Assembly (NCBI GenBank): GCA_000320545.1 | Contig: ADNK01000489.1 | Span: 105,001-169,000 of the forward strand | DNA: 64,000 bases | Direction of reading: 5' to 3' | DNA from: Bigelowiella natans CCMP2755 | Taxonomy: Eukaryota; Cercozoa; Chlorarachniophyceae | The notes under the pieces: generated by a model | What the model saw: only the letters and a program-made list of their open reading frames with translations | Databases searched by the model: none | Told to the model about the DNA's origin: nothing | In this document: one piece after another, positions 34,524 through 45,999 of the stretch | Numbering within the stretch: position 1 is the stretch's first letter | Layout of the letters: every line of letters begins with the position of its first letter | Program-made: the position numbers and the translations under genes

Positions 34524-36567
34524 AAGCTGGGACGGAAGAAAGCTCCCCCCTCCAAAACCATCGCTTCTCTCAGCCAAAGGTTCCTCATTCTCACTTGCAT
34601 CCGTTCTTCCTACGTTAATTAAGATTGTCGACCTGCATTTCAGGAACTTTGTCTGTTAAAAGAGGAGAAAGAGCTCGCTAGAGCACATCTAGCTGTGTCA
34701 TCTGCGTTCAATCTAATGTCTTATAGGCTTGCTGCCTCCTCCACGTGCTTTGAGACGTACTTTTCATATTTTATTCTTTCCCCAAATTTTGGCTCACGTT
34801 CAAATGACAGTTCAAGATTCCAAAATACCTCGACAACTCGGACAATGTTTCAATAATGTTTACAGACATCGAGCAAATTCAAAAAGCGGAACTGGAAAAG
34901 CTGACGCGGTAACATTAGTCTGATCTGACAGTATACATCCCTTTCTTATCATCGTATTTCAATGAATAGGCTTGTGGAACTAGTGATAAGTCCACCCAAA
35001 CAGAATCTGCCGGTATTTTCGGAGGTAATTATCATAATAGTTTTTTTGTTTTCATGGCGAGATGTAAAGCGACGGGCACTAGAGAAAGCCAATTATACAT
35101 GGCATCACTAATTTTTCCGTTCTGTCTCTATTTTTCCCGTTCTGTCTCCCCTAGTCGCAGAGAACCTCGACGCTATCGCATCAGAATTTAAGAAGATCCT
35201 GGATGAACGATATACGAATCACAATGATTTCAAACTGGATGAACAACATACGAGTTCCACGGAGACTTCGCCAGAATCTAGACCGATGTCGCCCACACAG
35301 ATTACAAATAGAAACAAACCCGAGGACAACATAGGGGAGCTGGTGGTAGCCTATAACCCTCAAGCAATAGATCCCAAAACTGGCGCGGTACCCTAAAACA
35401 GCATTACAGAATTTGAGCAATTATGTGATTCCGTAGTTTAGATTTCCTCTCGTTCTGAAGAACGTTCTCGATTTCCTTAGGTTGTATCTCTTTGTCGGGA
35501 TCATAAAACTGGGAAATTGGCCTGGGTGAATTCCGGCATGGAACCATTGCAGCCTCAGGCGTTATGTGTGGATCAAAGGTTCAACCATCCTGCTATCTAA
35601 CCTCTATCCTACGCATTCAATTTCTGGGCGAGAAATGAGTTATTTTTTATCTAGAACCGGAAAGACTTGCTGGCTATCGGTACCTGAAGCTCTAAGCCAG
35701 ATTCGCAAAAGAGTGTACCATAGGGTAATTTCACAAACAAACAAAAAAATGATTAGTTCTGGACTAGGTTCCCGTTATCTTTCGGCTACTGTATAATACC
35801 GGGCTCTTCTCATTTGTGCGAAATACTCAGTCGGACGAAAGAACGGGGCAGTACGACCAGCAAGCAATCATTAGTAGTGCCACCTGTAGTCCATATAATC
35901 CAATAGTACCAAATTCAAATGGTTCCCCTGTCCAAAGCGCACGTAGTCCGCTGACTACAAAAATGACGACAGCTGGGCGTTCACTAGGAACAAAAACAGA
36001 AGTATCCATAAAAATATCTTCGCATGGTGGTACACGGAAGGCATGGCAGCCAAAACTTCGTGAATCACACTTGATTTCGGCCTCGGGTATCACTAAAGCG
36101 TTGGCAATTAATCCTGCCCGTATGAGGCAGTCAACAGCTGCATCGGCAACAGAAAGATCAACAGGTCCCACGACGACTTCTGCCTCCTTAGAATATTCTT
36201 CAAAGACAAAGCGAATGCAGAATCAACATCCAGGGATCCCTATCTCGAAAGGAGGCGGTCCTCACAAGGTGGGCGATTACATCTGGCGTTTCTCCGCTTT
36301 GAGTGATCAATGTCAAAAACCGATTTTCTCTCGATCAGGAACAGAGGGTGGATAGCAAATACGGCAAAGAGTTAAATGGAGACAGCTTAAAAACCGGAAG
36401 AAAGAACCGACGTAGTTCTCGGAGCACAAAGGTAGGAAAATCGATATTTCAACTAGCAATGGTCCGAAAGTCTTTCTGTTTTCTATGACCAGGTCGCTAA
36501 AGTTCAGTATGGTAAACACCGGGGTAGAGATGAAAGCACCGCTACAAAGCGTAAACGGCCATCGTAA
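34524..36567 (+). CDS. Orphan protein with a D-x-(K/R)-T-G repeat
   Basis: Well-phased exons: (34866)-34908, 34970-35024, 35163-35387, 35481-35578, 35655-35724, 35831-36268, 36339-36431 and 36493-36567, ending in TAA. Upstream pieces (from an ATG near 34524, and an exon ELCLLKEEKELARAHL from 34645) look coding but their junctions are unresolved, so the start is approximate. The product begins with charged helices (IEQIQKAELEKLTRLVELV). The middle repeats a short unit: DPKTGAVVSL, DHKTGKLAWV, DQRTGKTCWL, DERTGQYDQQ. A long Ser/Thr-rich basic tail ends KRKRPS. I know no family with this repeat. The basic C-terminus could be a nuclear localisation signal. Confidence 0.65.
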
Positions 36568-37150
36568 TATGCATATTATCATATTTCTTGCCTTCCCCTC
36601 TGTTCTAAACCTACAAGAGGTTCACACTAGCTCGATTATCTTACGACTGAACGTATTTATGGGTACAGATCAAGACTTAAAAACTGCACTTCATCTTCGA
36701 AGAGATATTCCAGAAGTAGAGTGAGAGCTGCTACGAAGGTACACGGAGGAGATCGCTTTTGTATTTTTTAGGAGGTAGAGAAGGGTATGTTGTGGATAGT
36801 TTGGGAAAATGCAGTCCTCGTGCAGTAATAGTCTTCCTTTGATCCAATTAGAAGGCCACCAATTCTGACTGTCCAGTAGACTCAGACACTTGTAATCAGA
36901 CCAAAATAAATCATATTTCCCAGTCGGGGCGCACTCAAACACCAACCATAAGTCATAATTCCGCCCTAGATGCTCTGAGTTTTGTAGCTATCAGGGCAGT
37001 GAGACGTGAAACTAATGGTCTGTCTCCATAATGAATTATCAACCTTCAGTGCCTAGTGATCATCCTTCTTAGTGAAAGAGAAGTCATTGTTAATATTTCC
37101 CTAATTAGCGAGCACGAAGTGTTAAGTGTAAATATTAAAAGTATCCGGTG
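36568..37150. other. Gene-free stretch
   Basis: Convergent spacer between the + strand orphan and the minus-strand orphan. No coding signal. Confidence 0.5.
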
Positions 37151-37159
37151 AAAAATATT

Positions 37160-37740
37160 TGCACTATATTATTAAAGCAACATTTCTAGTTGTCGAGATC
37201 ATGCTATCGGTAAGACTCGCGTTGATGATAAGAAGCACTGTGCTCATTCCTAGATTCGTTTACTATAGCTATGTCCTGCTTGGCAGTGCTGCATTCATAC
37301 GCACAGCACTAGAACAGGATTACGACTTCATGGTGCATGCAGCACACCTTCGATGCTACAATCTAGCGCAATGCGAAGTACATGTCAACAGCAATGCCGT
37401 GGCTGAGCAATTGAAGATTCTTCATGCCGTAGCTTGGGTTAAAGCGAAAAGCTCGCAGCAAATAAAGCATGCGCGCCTAGCTAGCTAGGGGACCAACAAG
37501 TCATTCATGATGTTAGATGTAAACATGGACATTTCTAGATCTAGACATGCGCATGTGGTCAAATGGCTCTGCTACACGGCGCACATCTATATACCATAGC
37601 GACATGCTACATGGCCATGTATGACGAGTCGCATTTATGTGACAATAAATTACAAAAGTCACGACTACGTCTGCATAGCTAGACATCACAATTATTAGTG
37701 CAATGAGTGGAACGGAATGTGCCCGCCTAGCCTAACCGTT
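37160..37740. repeat. Palindromic-word island 4
   Basis: Contains gcgcgcctagctagctag, tttctagatctagaca, tgcatgcagc and many CATG/TGCA words. The + frame 37159-37488 is open for 109 codons, but the amino-acid sequence reflects the repeated words and I do not treat it as a gene. Confidence 0.5.
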
Positions 37741-37753
37741 TGCATCTTTTTTG

Positions 37754-39214
37754 CTACGTTTGAGTACCATCTATGCTGTGCTTTTCCATGTGGACAGCGA
37801 CAAGTTGTTGTTGGGTAGCAGATAATTCTGACTTTTCGCAAACGCACCGAACAATCTCGGCAAGTACATTTTTATCGGATCCAGCGACTTCAAAGGCGTA
37901 TGCAAGAGCTTCGTCTTGTTTTTGAAGTTCCATGTTCTCATCGAAACGCTTCTCTAACAATATCTTTATGTACTCCCTGCATGTATAGATTCCACTCTTA
38001 AGGATATGATAACTCGAAAATCAACAAGTAAATGTCCTTGTCCTACGGAAAATCTACCTTATAATCCACTGTTTATGCTCTTTTAATTGCCAGCCATGTG
38101 CTGCCAACTTCAAGATATTCTGAAGTAGAAAACAACTTCATTTCTTATATTTTATCCGTGGTTAGTGCTACATCTTCTCTCGTTCTCTCCGTTCTTTTTG
38201 GTATATGGGCGTTATGTTGAGAAGCAAAACCAGAATCGAGAAGCATCGCGTCCTGTAAAAATCGTGCTTTTTGGAGAGTTGGAGTACAAACATGATCTCT
38301 TCCACACTTTTTTGGCTCAGTGTGCTAGTGTGATCGCAGAATCTCAAGATGTGGCCCATCCATCGAGAAACGAAGTTACTGGTCGGTGGTACACTTAATG
38401 ACTCTACCATGCCGTATATCTTATATCGCAACTCCTGATACCAACAGCACACATGTAAGGAAGGAGAAAGTATCAGAATGAAGGGAGTAGTCTTCGGAAC
38501 TCCTAGGGTGCTAACATACCACATTTCTGGCTCATTGCATGTGATGATCAAGCTTGTTAAACAAATGATATTGAATTCCATCATGTTTCCAAAGTGTACT
38601 CAATACATCACAGCAGCCCAAAGCAAGCAATCATTTATCATCACGTAGAAGTCAAACCCGAGATATGTTCCTGTTTCTGAACGCTGCGCTAGCAGCCCTA
38701 ATGAAGCAACCACGCGAAATAGTATGGTCCAGCGACAGCTCGTGGAGTTTCATCAACCACCGCATGGCCGCCTTCAGTCTTTTGTGGTTCTCGTTATCGC
38801 TGTGGCTAATAGCGTCCTCTACTTCTACCACTACTTCTTCTTCGTGAAAGAGGTACCAAGCAAGAGCGTTTATATAGCCGTTGTCGTTGTATACTCTCAG
38901 ATTCGGGTTGAGAAAGGTCAGGCAGCCTAGGCTCCTCTTGATGGCGAACTCGTACGCAGTGGGGGGATACGAAGCAATCTCGAGGCAGAGTGACTGCGTG
39001 CATTGGTTCATATTATCAATAATTTATGAAACCGGAACGAGCAAAAGGCGAATAGAAGAAAAGGGATTATTACCGCTTTGGATGGAGGAATTAATCTGCA
39101 CATCTCGTCGTGCACCATCGCACAATATTCAAACTGAAAACCGATGAATCGTCAGCAGAAGAAGTAGCGATGAAGATGATCAAGTACATTCTTACGCTCA
39201 GCAGCAAATTTCAT
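37754..39214 (-). CDS. Orphan multi-exon helical protein
   Basis: Exons 39188-39214, 39116-39133 and 38658-38993 join in phase (M-KFAAERKN, FEYCAM, then SLCLEIASYPPTAYEFAIKR). Two further exons look coding: about 38240-38375 (WMGHILRFCDHTSTLSQKSV) and a last exon from about 37985 to the stop at 37754 (FEVAGSDKNVLAEIVRCVCE). Their junctions are not fully phased. The product is mostly helical with no repeat or catalytic motif that I recognise. The long exon has an acidic Glu/Val run (EEEVVVEVED). Its start lies 100 bp downstream of the stop of the next minus-strand gene. Confidence 0.55.
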
Positions 39215-39313
39215 TGCTTCCCTGTGATATTATTTCGGATTTATTATGAGGAATTCACATACTTGTTCTCAAAATTAAATTACATTTTGTCGGAAATTAA
39301 GACTAGTGCAATT

Positions 39314-40882
39314 TTATTCTGACATGTATTTCTGCTGCCATTTCTTCCGCGTCTTTAACTTCATCTCTGGTTTCGCCTGTGAGGAAGAGAACAGAGCAGC
39401 CTCTTCCCAGATGGGTTTGATAAAGTTTTCAACTTGATTCATACTCCTGAATTTTGATTTTTGTGCCAATGTGCTGGGAGTTTCGTCTTCATCTTCCATT
39501 TCCACTAGATCTGCCCACTCGTTGTCAGCAGAAGTCCTACGGGACACCGCTGTCTGCTGCTTGGTATCGATCTTTGTTTTTGTTGCTGTTACAATATCCG
39601 TGTCAGATGCTACCGTCATCTTCTCATTTCCCTCTTTTCGTGCTATTAAATTTGTGCTATTGCCGTCGTCCCGAGCCTCCTGCTCCTCCCCCTCCTTCTT
39701 CGCAATTGGATGAATTAACTCTTCCTTGGCCCTGAAGTTCGAGTCCTTGATCCATTCCTGAAAACGACCTTGGTCACCATTGATACGGAATGCAGATTCT
39801 ATTTTTTGCCTGAACGTGGAAAGGCGACGACAGTCACAGCCTCTTAGGTACCAGAACATCGCTCGATCATAATCACGGCGCACTACCGCTGCCATCATTG
39901 CCCAGCAACAGCCTTCCATGTACTGATCAGATTTTATGGAAGGTTTGCACTGCTCAATGAATTGAAATAGCCAATCTTCGGCACGCACCTGGTCTCCAAG
40001 AAGCCCCCATCCCTGTATCAGTTCCAGGTAGTTCTGCGGGATTATCTCCACGTCAAATTCATCTCTCGCCATCAGCAAAAGTTTAGAGGCTCCGTTAACG
40101 AGATCTAGGTGCCGTTCGAATTCAGATTGACCCTCCTTCTCAGATCCTTGATAAGACGCTGCATTCTCAATATCTTGAAGAGAGGCCTGAGTTATGCCAT
40201 CGCATTTCTTCAGATAGAAACTCAAAAATGCATTTGTTGTCTCCGTCTTTCCACCACATGATGTCTCTATTTCAAGAGCAAGTCGTAAAGATGACTCAAT
40301 TCTATCCATTGCTCCATTTAAAGTAAATTGCTTCGCAAACTCATAGAAAATTTCCGAAGGAAAGGGGTATCCAGCTTTATACAGCTTTTGGAAGCGGCTA
40401 TCCAAGTCTATCAGATGAGAAGTTGATCCAACAAAAGAGAGGATCTTAGCATCGTTTATCCATCTATTCTGGAACTTGGCAACATCACTAGGGCTACTTG
40501 GAGGTGGCTGATATTGCATCGAATCGAGGTACGAAATCACGTCCAGATACTTATCTGTATCCATCCTTGATCTGGAGTTCGTTCCGAAGTCTTTCTTCAT
40601 ACATCGGCCTCTCCATAACTTTTCCTCAACCGAAGGAAAACAATCCTGAACGGAGAGCTTTGGATTATAACGCTTCTTCCCAGAAGAGCCAGAGAGGCTC
40701 GAGAACGAGCAAGCGAATGCGCTCGTGGAAGACGACGACGAGGAAGACGATGAGGAGCCAACACTCCAGTGCGTCTGGGGGGGGGCTACAGAGGATGGCT
40801 TCCTTTTATGCACAGTGGTTGCAAGTCCACGCGGTAGCGCTGAGGCCTGCAGCAGAAGTAGCCTTGAAATCTTCGATGACAT
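39314..40882 (-). CDS. Mitochondrial-type helical-repeat (PPR-like) protein
   Basis: A single 522-aa frame starting with ATG. The first 30 residues are Leu/Ser/Arg/Ala-rich without acids (LLLLQASALPRGLATTVHKR), typical of a mitochondrial presequence. A poly-Ser run and a Lys/Arg linker follow. The central 130-370 region is a string of paired helices with spacing like PPR/TPR proteins (for example DWLFQFIEQCKPS and DRAMFWYLRGCDCRRLS). The C-terminal 120 residues are charged and low in structure. Proteins of this type bind organellar RNA or assemble mitochondrial complexes. No SMR, DYW or other effector domain is visible, so the target is unknown. It has no intron. Confidence 0.6.
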   Translation of the reverse strand: MSSKISRLLLLQASALPRGLATTVHKRKPSSVAPPQTHWSVGSSSSSSSSSSTSAFACSFSSLSGSSGKKRYNPKLSVQDCFPSVEEKLWRGRCMKKDFGTNSRSRMDTDKYLDVISYLDSMQYQPPPSSPSDVAKFQNRWINDAKILSFVGSTSHLIDLDSRFQKLYKAGYPFPSEIFYEFAKQFTLNGAMDRIESSLRLALEIETSCGGKTETTNAFLSFYLKKCDGITQASLQDIENAASYQGSEKEGQSEFERHLDLVNGASKLLLMARDEFDVEIIPQNYLELIQGWGLLGDQVRAEDWLFQFIEQCKPSIKSDQYMEGCCWAMMAAVVRRDYDRAMFWYLRGCDCRRLSTFRQKIESAFRINGDQGRFQEWIKDSNFRAKEELIHPIAKKEGEEQEARDDGNSTNLIARKEGNEKMTVASDTDIVTATKTKIDTKQQTAVSRRTSADNEWADLVEMEDEDETPSTLAQKSKFRSMNQVENFIKPIWEEAALFSSSQAKPEMKLKTRKKWQQKYMSE

Positions 40883-41391
40883 TGCTGTTTACTTTCAGGT
40901 GGGGGGCAGCGATTCGTAGCGATTATTATCCGATAAAATCGTACGGATATTGCAAGTCGCAACTGTGAAGCAGCCGATATCATTGCAGATGTTATCCTTC
41001 TACGCGAAGACAATACTTCTTATGATGTTCCTCGCATAGAAAATGATCGTACTGGCGCTGAGTATTGTTGCTATTATTGGTTAAAAAGCATGCATGTGAA
41101 GGAAGGAAGACATCGTTGCCACCCCGGATTCCAACCGAAATGCGAGAATCATAAAATTGTAGGGGAATTTATGTGATCGTCATGAGTTTTTATAGGTCTT
41201 AGTATATATTTCCCCTCTCCTTTTTGCTTCAACGCTGTACCTGATTTGGAAAGTGGTACCGAGCTGTGAAGGGAAGGAGGAGGACGCCTGGAGGAGCTGC
41301 GAACACGAGCAAGGGGCACGGGAAGAGGAACCGGACCTTGCTTAACCTCCTCTTCTGCACAAATATCAACACTAAATCGTGGAGTTAAACG
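40883..41391. other. Divergent promoter region
   Basis: Between the PPR-like gene and the + strand orphan. No gene seen. Confidence 0.45.
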
Positions 41392-43549
41392 ATGGGTGAT
41401 TACTTTTTTGTGGTGCTCCCGTACCTCGACATGAAAGGAAATCTTTATACCGACAGGTGCGTGTTGCTCCTTACTGCTGGGAAAGCACAAATCCTACGAG
41501 AAGGTATTTCTCACATAAATGGATTTATGTATGGATATTGTGGACATCTTGGAGAGGGACCCGTAGCGATTCGGACTAATTCGTTGTGGGAATTAGAGTC
41601 AGTTGTGATGATACTCTGGTATGTTCTTCCTTTCTTCTCCTCCTCCTCCTTCTCCTTCTTCTCCTTCTTAAGGTTACAGCGCAAGAAGGGAAACATACAG
41701 GGTAGCCTCACAACTATATCTCCACGAGCATTGTACTAATGACTCATGACAACATTAGCTTGGAGCTGCAAGAAGCTAGCACCGATCTGGGCGCTACTAG
41801 AAAGGAGAGAACAGTATCTGGGGGACGCTTGGGTATTTCTCTCTGCATCATGAACAAAATGAGGATTCCGATCCTTCCCATCATTTCTGTGTTTTTAGAA
41901 CCCAGTGCACCTTAATGAAGAATGCCTTCTTCTCTCTTTTGATGCCCCGACAGAGCTTATCTTCTTGTCGTCAATTTGTTAGATGGCTCACTTCCTTTCG
42001 ATGGGAAAAAAAAGGCAAAGAGAAAATTCGGAGGGTCTACCGCCCCGGTAAGTTGCCACCATAAAAACGCTAAACGGATCCAAATCATGCACGTGTATCC
42101 GAGATTGTATAATTTTTTCAAATGTGCAGACGTTGGCTCCCCCCCCAGAGGATTTGGAAAGGATGGTTGCTCTCCAACTTATCTAATTCTAAAATTTATC
42201 ATCTCAAACATTATTGCCATTGTTAGGTGTCCTTCTCCTTATCTTGTTTTACCTTGCTACCCAACTGAATCCAACAGCGCTAAGCATTATATCAATAATT
42301 ATAGAGGGACGAGCTGCGGGTCAAGTTGCGAAAATTCTTCAAGACTCATAACCCTTCCCAAGCTAGTAAGATTTACGCTGATGAAACTATACACATCCTT
42401 TCTTGGTGTAACTATTTATTGTTTCCTTCACAGATCCTAAGAGTCTAGCGCACATCGTCTCCTTCTATACAAGCTTTGATACAATAGCAACGCTCAATTC
42501 ACGTCTGAAGTAATAATGCCAACCCCGCTGTAGTTCCTCGTCAAATCTGGACCTCTTCACCATCATTTAACTTGCATTCTTTGTTATGGTATACCGTCAT
42601 CATCACTACAGGGATAAATATGGTGTAGATCTCACATCTGTGGAAGAGGGTCATAATGGCGAAAATTACATTAAATTTGGAGGGGCACAGAGCAGCGATG
42701 GACAAGATCAAACAGATGCCCTTCCCCCATCTCCAGAGGTCAAAATGGATGATGAGGGTGGTGGATTAGAAGGCACTAACGTGGATGATGCCGTTGCGGT
42801 GGAGCAATCTCTCGCAGATGGTGGCGGTCAAGTCCGAGAAACAAGAGCGGATTCGGCTCTCCAGAGGGCTGCAATGTTTGAGCAGTACGTAGTGTGAGCA
42901 GCATGAGCAGTACGTAGTATGAGCAACACTGAAGAGAGTGAATACATTTCATGCTGAATGATGATAACAATGGTCAGGACTTGGCAGTCGAGTATTCCCA
43001 CCGAAAAGGTGAAGCTGATATCAAGGGCAGATTCTAAGCCTATCTTGGTAACCATTCTTCTAGTAGCTTGACGATACCATTCTTACATCCGAATAAATTT
43101 CAGGGAATAGAAGATTTGCGCGGAGCACTCGCATCTGGGCGTATGACCCTGGTCGCATCAGGCGAAACAAACGGAAACGCAAAGGTAGACAAAATTTCTT
43201 CCGGTAGTGTGCAATTATTTTTCACGCAGCACACTTCTGCTTGTTCTCCCCAGGCATACTTTTACACTTTGAGTAAAAGGAAAAATATTGTGCTTTTCGA
43301 GCTCCTTGCTGAAATGGATGAGGTGATACTCTATAATTGACTGTGTGATTCCGAATTATACCTCAAGAAGTTGTTTTCCTAGAATACTGGGCAATTCAAG
43401 GAGTACAATCTTCTGTGCAAATTTACGGAACAAGAGTACTTTTTAAGATTTTAATGTCGTATTACTATGATCTAAAGTCAATTTCAAACATCGTAAGGGC
43501 TCTGGAAGAAGCAATGAAAACCGTCAAGAATGTGCTGGTAAGTTTTTAG
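41392..43549 (+). CDS. Orphan multi-exon protein
   Basis: Later exons chain in phase: an exon ending 42049 (LLDGSLPFDGKKKAKRKFGG); one from 42129 (TLAPPPEDLERM); 42304-42364 (DELRVKLRKFFKTHNPSQ); 42435-42509 (HIVSFYTSFDTIATLNSRLK); an exon from 42612 ending 42890 (DKYGVDLTSVEEG, then an acidic Gly-rich linker); 43104-43183; 43254-43321; an exon from 43382; and a last exon ending TAG at 43547-43549 (EALEEAMKTVKNVLVSF). The segment YTLSKRKNIVLFELLAEMDE is the most structured part. The 5' exons (41392 ATG and 41759 onward) are not securely phased. I do not recognise the family. Confidence 0.5.
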
Positions 43550-43619
43550 TCATAATACTTTTTTAGCTATTATGTTGAAGTTTTGTGTGAGAGAACCATA
43601 ATTTTAATTCAGGGAGCTG

Positions 43620-44640
43620 AGGAACAGACGTGACATTGCGATGATGTTCACATGTTGTGTCCAAATCATACACACACATGTTGCATGCAACGGAACTCAA
43701 AGGTTGTTTTAGCGTGCCATTCTTCTCAAGTCTCAGAAGAGCGAGCTTATCCGTAGGTTGCAACGTGTGACTGGGCGCATGCCTTCTTTGCCGTTTGTGC
43801 AGAGCAATGTCTAGATGTCTAGATGCATCCCATCGTGTCGTTCTTCCTTCTAGCCTGGTGCCCACACTTGCGTTTAGCGTTGTCTTAACACATTGTGATT
43901 TTTCATTCGAATATTATGAATTGTGATGTACGACAGCTAGTGATCACGATCACACATTGTGCGATGTGCGATGCGTGGGCGCGCGTCTGTCCGGATTGTC
44001 ACACGATGACGCCCATCTAGCTGTTCACACACTTGCATAGTCGGCACAGCTGCACAGCCATGGCTAGCTAGCTGACGTGCACACAGACAGCCACTTGCAG
44101 ATCTGGCTAGCATGCTAGCATGGCCAGCACAAGCACTGTGCACAAGCATTGCAAAAATAATATAATAGACACAGCAACATAGCACATGTGATATGTACAT
44201 GATGTATTGCATGTCTACACTCACAATAGACACAGCAACATGGTGCACATGATGTGCATGTGACACATTGCATGTCCATTCAATCATGAAATCGAAAGGA
44301 GCAAGTGCGTTCAATTTTGGTACCTCAGCTCTTCTCAGCAGTGTTGGACGTTTCTCATGGCCCTTCTTGCATGCATCGAAACGGCGCGTGCGAGCTCATT
44401 CATTCGGCTCACATCATCATTCATGGGGTGAGTGACAAGCATGCAGGACAATGCAACAAGCAGGACCGTCAGTTCAATGAGGAGCAAGACACCTGCTCGC
44501 TAACTCTGACACTAAATTTGACACCACTGTACGCACTAAATCATGCGCTGTCATCATCATGTCATCATGTGCGTGTGTGTGCATCAAAAGAGTTGCGTTT
44601 TGATTCATTTGACTGTACTGGCAATCCTCCTCATTGCCGA
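43620..44640. repeat. Palindromic-word island 5
   Basis: One of the strongest islands. It holds tagatgtctagatgtctaga near 43810, the 12-bp palindrome CATGCTAGCATG at 44111-44122, a partly repeated unit around 44160-44280 (atagacacagcaacatagca / atagacacagcaacatggtg), and many TGCA/CATG words. It lies between the orphan gene and the GST gene. Confidence 0.55.
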
Positions 44641-44697
44641 GCGTGAACCTGTGATTCCTTCCTTGCGACAACAAAAAATGCGATCATCTGCTTCGAA

Positions 44698-45840
44698 TTG
44701 CAGGGGACTTCCATGGCGTTTGCTTCCTTAAAGGACACACAACAACACAAAATGCTATCGCGGATTCCAAGGCACAGCAGATGCTTCAATGTGCGGAGGA
44801 CGGTGCAAAGGGGAATCTACAAACCAAACAGGCTGGCTACCGTCATCGTAAGCATTCCACTTGTCCTACTCAATTTCAATACCGACAACAGAGGCACAGA
44901 ATTTGCATCTAGACGACTCACCACCATGGCTGCAGCACCACAAGAAGCGAAAAAGACGGAGTACGTGCCCCCCAAGGTGTGGGAATACAAGCCACAAGGC
45001 GGCAAATTCGGTAGTATCAACAAGCCAACCGCAGGGCCTCGGACAGAGAAGGAGCTTCCGAAGGGAAAACACGCTCTGCAGCTGCATTCACTCGCAACCC
45101 CAAATGGTGTGAAGGTTACCATGATGCTCGAGGAGCTCAACGAAATTTATGGTTTGGAGTATGATGCTTGGAAGATTAATATCATGGAAGGCGATCAGTT
45201 CGGTTCCAGATTCGTAAAAGCCAACCCTAACTCTAAAATCCCTGCTCTGCTTCACTACCACGAGGGGGCAGACAAGAAACCGCGGCGAGTTTTCGAATCG
45301 GCTTCCATCCTAATGTACCTTGCGGAACAATTCGACGAGAAGAATCACTTTCTACCGAAAGATGTAGATGCGAGGTCAGAAACAATAAGCTGGGTGATGT
45401 GGCAGATGGGATCTGCGCCTTACCTTGGAGGCGGCTTTGGCCATTTCTACAACTATGCACCGGTCAAGATAGAGTACGCGATCAATCGATTTACAATGGA
45501 GGCGAAACGGCAGTTGGATGTTCTTGAACGACATCTCAGTGGAAAGGAAGATTCTAAGTTCAGCGGTGGGAAATACATCGTTGGTGATACGTACACAATC
45601 GCAGACATGGCCATCTGGCCATGGTACGGAGCGCTAGCGCTGGGGAAACTGTATAGTGCTGGCGAATTTCTGCAAGTGGATGAGTATCCGAACGTTGTTG
45701 CGTGGGCAAAGCGGATAGGCGATCGAAAGGGTACAATTCGAGGTCGCATGGTTAACCGTTCATGGGGGGAGAAATCGGAACAGCTACCTGAGAGACACGA
45801 CGCATCAGATTTTGACAAGCTTCTTTCTTCTGAGAAATAA
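44698..45840 (+). CDS. YghU-type glutathione transferase, intronless
   Basis: A single 380-aa frame. From about residue 85 it follows bacterial YghU (Nu-class GST / disulfide-bond oxidoreductase) closely: PPKVWEY, LHSLATPNGVKVTMMLEE (thioredoxin-fold start with the Thr/Asn that contact glutathione), NPNSKIPAL with the cis-Pro, FESASILMYLAE, GGGFGHFYNYAPVKIEYAIN, IADMAIWPW, and the tail NRSWGEKSEQLPERHDASDF. The enzyme uses glutathione to reduce disulfides or peroxides. An extra N-terminal 80 residues (Arg-rich, then LATVIVSIPLVLLNF) is not in bacterial homologues and may be an organelle leader. Translation could alternatively start at the Met near residue 77 (MAAAPQEAKK). The lack of introns and the bacterial-type match suggest acquisition from bacteria. 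Confidence 0.93.
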   Translation: MQGTSMAFASLKDTQQHKMLSRIPRHSRCFNVRRTVQRGIYKPNRLATVIVSIPLVLLNFNTDNRGTEFASRRLTTMAAAPQEAKKTEYVPPKVWEYKPQGGKFGSINKPTAGPRTEKELPKGKHALQLHSLATPNGVKVTMMLEELNEIYGLEYDAWKINIMEGDQFGSRFVKANPNSKIPALLHYHEGADKKPRRVFESASILMYLAEQFDEKNHFLPKDVDARSETISWVMWQMGSAPYLGGGFGHFYNYAPVKIEYAINRFTMEAKRQLDVLERHLSGKEDSKFSGGKYIVGDTYTIADMAIWPWYGALALGKLYSAGEFLQVDEYPNVVAWAKRIGDRKGTIRGRMVNRSWGEKSEQLPERHDASDFDKLLSSEK

Positions 45841-45999
45841 ATGTGAACTACGTAGGAAAGAGAATCACACGCAAATTGCAGACACGATCATCATAGCGAA
45901 CCCCTGCCCCAAAATTCGAGAGAAAACGAAAGCATCCCGTTGAGTTCCCCCACCGCAAAAACCATGAAAGAAGATGTTTTGAAAGGGGTTGAGTCATCT

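Noticed and set aside
37159-37488. Open + frame of 109 codons in island 4
   Set aside because: Its residues follow the repeated TGCA/CATG words and similar frames appear in other islands.
43937-44314. Open minus frame of 125 codons in island 5
   Set aside because: Composition again reflects the island vocabulary (His/Ala/Cys/Met runs) with no splice or family support.
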